A DNA stretch of 64,000 bases from Myxococcus eversor (GTDB taxonomy: Bacteria > Myxococcota > Myxococcia > Myxococcales > Myxococcaceae). Location of the stretch: the NCBI RefSeq assembly GCF_010894455.1, contig NZ_JAAIXY010000001.1, positions 791,011 to 855,010 of the forward strand. The letters are read 5' to 3'. Under the pieces are notes generated by a model. That model was not told the origin of the DNA. It made no database searches and saw only the letters and a list, made by a program, of their open reading frames with translations. The position numbers and the translations under genes are program-made. Positions 60,435-64,000 of this stretch are shown here, piece after piece. Each line of letters begins with the position of its first letter. Within the stretch, counting starts at the first letter, position 1.

Positions 60435-61055
60435 TTGGAACCGGTCGCGGAAAGTGTCCCCATTGAAGAAGGAGTGAGCACAACACCTCCCTCCGAGAAT
60501 CCCCCCGAGCGCCGCGCCACGAAGCTCGTCTCCATTGACCCTGGCCTTCGGCATTGCGGCGTCGCGTTGTTCGACGTGCCGGTGCACGAACGCGCGTCAC
60601 TCCTGGCCGCCGGGCTGCCGAAGAACCCCGAGCGTCAGGACGGCGAGCTGTCGCTGGCCTCGTGGGCATCCATGGCCCTCGCGGTCCGTGAGTGGCTCCG
60701 TCCTCGCGTGGGTGACGAGCCCTTCCAGCTCATCATCGAGATGCCCCGCGTCTACTCAGCCGCGCACCAGAAGGGCGACCAGAACGACCTCATCCAACTG
60801 GCGGGCGTCGTGGGGATGCTCGGTGGCTTCTTGCCGAACGTCGCCAGCCGTCGCAGCATCTACCCGCGCGACTGGAAGGGCACCGTCGACCCGGACGCGT
60901 TCATCGAGCGCATCAAACAGCGCCTCGACGCCGCCGAGCATCTTCGCGTCGAGCTGCCCAGCGCCGCCACCCTCCATCACAACGTCTGGGACGCCGTCGG
61001 CATCGGGCTTCACGCCCTTGGTCGCCTCGCGCCCCGCCGCGTCTTTCCGAGGTAG
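60435..61055 (+). CDS. RuvC-like nuclease, phage type
   Basis: 206 residues from a TTG start (an in-frame GTG at 60474 is an alternative, with AAGGAG overlapping). The RNase H fold has the expected acids: KLVSIDPGLRHCGVALF (Asp), FQLIIEMPRVYS (Glu) and HHNVWDAVGIGLHALGR (His, Asp). This fits RuvC-like Holliday-junction resolvases of phages. The stop is 2 bases before the excisionase-like gene, forming a tight unit with the integrase. Confidence 0.8.
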   Translation: MEPVAESVPIEEGVSTTPPSENPPERRATKLVSIDPGLRHCGVALFDVPVHERASLLAAGLPKNPERQDGELSLASWASMALAVREWLRPRVGDEPFQLIIEMPRVYSAAHQKGDQNDLIQLAGVVGMLGGFLPNVASRRSIYPRDWKGTVDPDAFIERIKQRLDAAEHLRVELPSAATLHHNVWDAVGIGLHALGRLAPRRVFPR

Positions 61056-61057
61056 CC

Positions 61058-61285
61058 ATGTCCGAGCCCCTCTCTACTGGCCCGGAAGCTCTCCCTTCCT
61101 TCCTCACCGTGGAAGAGGCCGCCACCTTGCTACGAGTGAACCGAAAGACGCTCTACGAGGCCATCCGGCTCGGGCAAGTGCCGGGAGTCGCCCGCATCGG
61201 GAAAGCCCTCCGCATCCGCTGCGACGCACTGGTAACGTGGCCCTTGGGTAAGGGCCGCGATTCTGCGCTTGGGAGTCGACGATGA
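61058..61285 (+). CDS. Excisionase-type helix-turn-helix protein
   Basis: 75 residues. LTVEEAATLLRVNRKTLYEAIRLG followed by RIGKALRIRCDAL is the MerR-like HTH_17 fold of excisionases and small integrase partners. Its stop overlaps the integrase ATG by four bases (ATGA). Expected role: directing the integrase toward excision. Confidence 0.87.
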   Translation: MSEPLSTGPEALPSFLTVEEAATLLRVNRKTLYEAIRLGQVPGVARIGKALRIRCDALVTWPLGKGRDSALGSRR

Positions 61286-62098
61286 GCGTCAGGTTGCGGA
61301 AGTGGACGACGAAGGAAGGGAAGTCAGAGGAGGCGTGGCAAGTGGACTTCGTGTTTCAGCACGCGGACGGACGGAAACAGCGAGTCGTGAAGTTCTCGCC
61401 CGTTCAAACTCGCCGTGGTGCTGATGCCTACGAACGCGACCTGCGCAACGGGACCTTCGGAAAGGAGAAGATGCCGGGGGAGGGGAGCGCGCCTACACTG
61501 GAGCAATTCACGCCGCGATTCCTCACCTTCAGCGAGAACAACAACAAGCAAACGGAAGGAGTTCACGTCAAAGCGAGCTATCCAGAAGCGGCAGAACAGC
61601 GGTCCAAAGCCCCTGAGCTTGAAGACCATCAACAACGTTCTGACTGTACTTCATTCGCTCCTGGCGCTCGCAGAATCGTATGAGGTCATTCAGCAGGCAC
61701 CTCGCGTGAAGCTCTTCGGGAGACTCCCCAAACCCCAATTCGACTTCCTGTCGTTTGAGGAAGCCGAACATCTTCTCTCGTTTGCCGAGCCTGAATGGCG
61801 CGCCGTGCTGTTCGTCGCAATCAAGGCCGGGCTGCGTCAGGGGGAATTGGTTGGGCCCCAGTGGAATGACCTGGACCTGCCGCGCAGCACGCTCAACGTC
61901 CGCCGAGCCATCTGGCGAGGGGTGGAGGGCTTGCCGAAAGGCGGTCGCGAGCGGTCGGTCGAACTGCCTGCGTCCGTGGTGTACGCGCTCAAGGCCCACC
62001 GACACCTTCGGGGTCGATTCGTCTTCTGCCAGGAGGACGGACAACCGCTCACCAAAGGCAAGATGTCGGCACCGCTTCTTCGTGCACTTCGAGCGTAA
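61282..62098 (+). pseudogene. Tyrosine integrase, frameshifted and truncated by IS66
   Basis: Frame 1 (61282-61570) gives the N-terminal SAM-like domain with TLEQFTPRFLTFSENNNK. The homology then continues in another frame (about 61560-62098) with LKTINNVLTVLHSLLALAE, FLSFEEAEHLLSFAEPEWRA and AIKAGLRQGELVGPQWNDL, which contains the first catalytic Arg. The stretch between the two halves is shorter than in intact integrases, so an internal deletion is likely. The end, with the His-x-x-Arg and Tyr motifs, is missing: the frame runs into TAA at the IS66 left end. The enzyme must be inactive. Confidence 0.85.
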
Positions 62099-62151
62099 CC
62101 GACCGACGGCCGGCGTCCTGACCTGGGGTGGTCCCGCCGGTTCACTCCGGC

Positions 62152-62487
62152 ATGCGACGACCAGGTCCGGATGAGTGGAAGCAGTTGGTGGAAGAGTTCG
62201 AAGCGAGTGGGGTGAGCCAGAAGGAGTTCGTGGCGGAGCGGGACGTCTCTCTCGGCGCCTTCCAGTACTGGCTGTACAAGAAGTCCAGGTCCGCGCCGGA
62301 GCGGAGGTCCGCATCGGTGGACAGGCCCCGGGCGGCGTTCCTTCCCGTGGAGGTGGTCACATCTGCCGCGCCCCGGGCACCAGAGGGACTCATGCTCGAG
62401 GTGGCGCTGCCGCGCGGGAGACTCTTGCGCTTCCCGGAGGGCACGCGGGCCGAGTACCTCGCGCACCTCTTGGCGGTGCTCGGCTGA
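62152..62487 (+). CDS. IS66 accessory protein TnpA
   Basis: 111 residues. RPGPDEWKQLVEEFEASGVSQKEFVAE is the helix-turn-helix start of IS66 OrfA proteins, with FQYWLYKKS following, and LEVALPRGRLLRFPEGT near the end. Its stop overlaps the start of TnpB (TGATG). Required with TnpB for IS66 transposition in studied elements. Confidence 0.88.
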   Translation: MRRPGPDEWKQLVEEFEASGVSQKEFVAERDVSLGAFQYWLYKKSRSAPERRSASVDRPRAAFLPVEVVTSAAPRAPEGLMLEVALPRGRLLRFPEGTRAEYLAHLLAVLG

Positions 62488-63107
62488 TGCTGCTGCTCCC
62501 CCGGGCGGTGCGAATCCTGCTGGCGCGTGAGCCGGTGGACATGCGTAACAGCATTGATGGGCTGGCGGCGATAGTGCGCGGTGAGTGGAAGGAGAACCTC
62601 TACGCCGGGCACCTTTTCGTCTTCGTCTCGCGGCGAGGGGACAAGGTGAAGATTCTCTCCTGGGACGCAGGCGGCTTCGTCCTCACCTACAAACGTTTGG
62701 AGCAGGGCCGCTTCCGCCTGCCTGCCTTCGCCGAGGACGCCCTGGGAGCGCAGTTGGATGCCACCCAACTGGCCATGCTGCTCGACGGAATCGACGTCTC
62801 GCACGTCAGGAGGCCAGGCAAGTGGGCACCTCCCCCAGCCGCCGAGGCAATTCCCGCCACCGGGGGGCTGGTTTTCCCAGCGAGATGGCAACGCTCTCCC
62901 AGACGCACCAGTGCGAGTGGCGTGAGCGAGCCGAGGGGCTCGAGCGGGAGAACCACACCCTCAGAGAGCGCGTGGGCAGCATCGAATCCCAGCTCGCGCT
63001 CCTCCAGCGGACCGTCTTCGGCAAGAAGAGCGAGAAGCTCCCCCGTGTCGAGGACGAGCTGCGCAAGGCCTCGGGTGGCGCGCCCAGGCCGCGTGAAGCG
63101 ACACTGA
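62487..63107 (+). CDS. IS66 accessory protein TnpB with abnormal C-terminal extension
   Basis: Residues 1-112 are a standard IS66 Orf2: RAVRILLAREPVDMRNSIDGLAAIV, HLFVFVSRRGDKVKILSWD, GGFVLTYKRLEQGRF. Normal proteins end near residue 115-120, but this frame stays open to 63107 (206 residues) and overlaps the transposase gene by 223 bases in another frame. The extra part is Ser/Arg-rich and looks like a shadow of TnpC. A lost stop codon is the simplest explanation. Confidence 0.85.
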   Translation: MLLLPRAVRILLAREPVDMRNSIDGLAAIVRGEWKENLYAGHLFVFVSRRGDKVKILSWDAGGFVLTYKRLEQGRFRLPAFAEDALGAQLDATQLAMLLDGIDVSHVRRPGKWAPPPAAEAIPATGGLVFPARWQRSPRRTSASGVSEPRGSSGRTTPSESAWAASNPSSRSSSGPSSARRARSSPVSRTSCARPRVARPGRVKRH

Positions 63108-63895
63108 AAGAGCGGCGGCTGAAGCGTGAGGCACGGGAGGCATTGCCCGAACGGCTGATTCCTCATCGCGTTCCCGATGAGGCGCGGCGGTGCCCGTCCT
63201 GCGGCGGCACGGCGTTGAAGCCGCTGGGCCCTGGCAAGCGGACCGACCTCATCGAGTACGTGCCCGCGCACGTGGAGCGCCAGGTCCATCTCCAGGAGAC
63301 GCTCGCTTGCCCATGTGGCGCGGGCATCCTCACGGCGCCCGCGCCGAAGGCCATTGAGCAAGGCCAGTATGGCCCGGGCTTCCTCGCGCACGTGGTGGCG
63401 GCGAAGTGCTGCGACTCGATTCCGCTCTACCGCCAGGCCAAGGCCCTTGCCCGTGCGGGTGTGCCCGTGGCGCGCACCACGCTGTGTGACATCTTCCACG
63501 AGGTGGGCCGGGCCCTGGCGCCGCTCGCCTCTCGCCTCCTGGCCCTGGTGAGAGAGTCTTCCCGGGTGCACGCCGACGAGACACCTCAGCGCGTGCTGGA
63601 CGAGGGCAAGACGCGCAGGGCCTACGTCTGGACCTTCCGCACCGATGAGCTCATCGCCTACGTCCATAGCGCCAGCCGCTCTGGCGTCACTCCGCTGGAG
63701 GTCCTCGGAGGCACCCAGGGCTATCTGCTGGTGGATGGCTACACGGGCTACAATCGCGTGACGCTGCCAGACGGACGCGTGCGCGTGGGGTGCTGGGCTC
63801 ACGTGCGCCGCAAATTCTTCGAGGCGCTCACCACCGCGCCCGAGTCCAGGACGGCGCTCGACTTCATCCTCGCTGTTGCGAGGCGAGCTGGTTGA
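62885..63895 (+). pseudogene. IS66 transposase TnpC, C-terminally truncated
   Basis: 336 of about 500 expected residues. A leucine-zipper-like N-terminus (ECE-type coil ERENHTLRERVGSIESQLALL), a zinc-binding region RRCPSCGGTAL with LACPCGAG, then the DDE core with RVHADETPQRV and YLLVDGYTGYN supplying two acids. The segment with the last catalytic Glu is missing: after RKFFEALTTAPESRTALDFI the frame diverges and stops. Transposition in cis is therefore not expected. Confidence 0.85.
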
Positions 63896-63978
63896 TGGAC
63901 GAGCAATCCGCCTGGTTGATGGGCATCACCGAGCGCGAGCGTGAGCGAGCGCGCTCGGAGATGGGAGCGGCCTACTGA
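63895..63978 (+). other. Short ORF after truncated TnpC, unrecognised
   Basis: 27 residues (ATG overlapping the TnpC stop as TGATG), with WLMGITERERERARSEMG. It does not look like the continuation of the transposase. An 11-base direct repeat CTGGTTGATGG occurs at 63888-63898 and again about 30 bases later. It may be the start of a second inserted sequence running past the window. Confidence 0.3.
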
Positions 63979-64000
63979 TTGGCGGAGTCGGTGTCGAGCA

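Larger units (their letters stand above)
62095..64000 (+). mobile_element. IS66-family element, right side damaged or beyond window
   Basis: The left end is placed at GTAACCGACGGCCGGCG (62095), because IS66 ends begin with GTAA and the integrase homology stops exactly there. It contains the usual three genes (TnpA, TnpB, TnpC) in order with overlapping starts. The transposase is cut short at 63895, and no right inverted repeat was recognised before the window end, so the true right boundary is unknown. Confidence 0.75.

Overview
This window comes from a GC-rich (about 70 percent) bacterium, almost certainly a myxobacterium of the Myxococcus/Corallococcus/Archangium group. The strongest evidence is an intact, collinear copy of the G1 gliding-motility cluster (gltD to gltJ, also called agmU, aglT, cglF, pglI, cglE, agmK and agmX). 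Many secreted lipoproteins, lipoprotein polymorphic toxins and myxobacterial-type kinase remnants point the same way. Genus and species cannot be decided from the sequence alone.

Layout. 1-1.75 kb: tyrosine/homogentisate catabolism (hpd, then hmgA cut by the window edge), minus strand. 1.97-6.64 kb: four-gene ABC-2 operon (ATPase, permease, GldG-like auxiliary protein, DUF4340 lipoprotein) with a near-consensus promoter. 6.86-16.2 kb: aspartate kinase, a beta-helix lipoprotein, a LysM protein, a ClpE/ClpC-like unfoldase with an N-terminal zinc finger, CutA, and a DnaC-like ATPase beside a possible DnaD-like partner. 16.5-41.2 kb: the gliding-motility cluster, including a 4091-residue TPR protein. 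Its predicted products span cytoplasm (GltI, GltG FHA, GltJ zinc finger and GYF), inner membrane (GltG, GltJ), periplasm (GltD, GltF) and outer membrane (GltE, GltH), as expected for the trans-envelope motility machine. An RG-rich ORF with no Glt name that I know sits between gltH and gltI.

41.5-48.4 kb: a cysteine-rich lipoprotein, a YwqK/MORN-type protein, a RelA/SpoT-like nucleotidyltransferase-fold protein, an Ig-like lipoprotein and ffh. 48.7-52.4 kb: a small, decayed nonribosomal peptide locus: a condensation-carrier didomain, a stand-alone adenylation protein whose pocket resembles prolyl-AMP ligases, and the frameshifted tail of an acyl-CoA dehydrogenase. Three TGA-N4-TCA dyads spaced exactly 21 bp lie upstream of it.

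52.9-64 kb is accessory DNA: two lipoprotein toxin/immunity pairs (HNH-like toxin with DUF2019; Tox-REase-5 with Imm52), a kinase pseudogene, two tandem XRE regulators, a tRNA-like structure, a frameshifted family A DNA polymerase tail, a RuvC-like nuclease, an excisionase-like protein, and a broken tyrosine integrase interrupted by a damaged IS66-family element. It reads as a decaying integrative element or prophage remnant carrying interbacterial toxins. All calls were made by reading the sequence; no database search was run.
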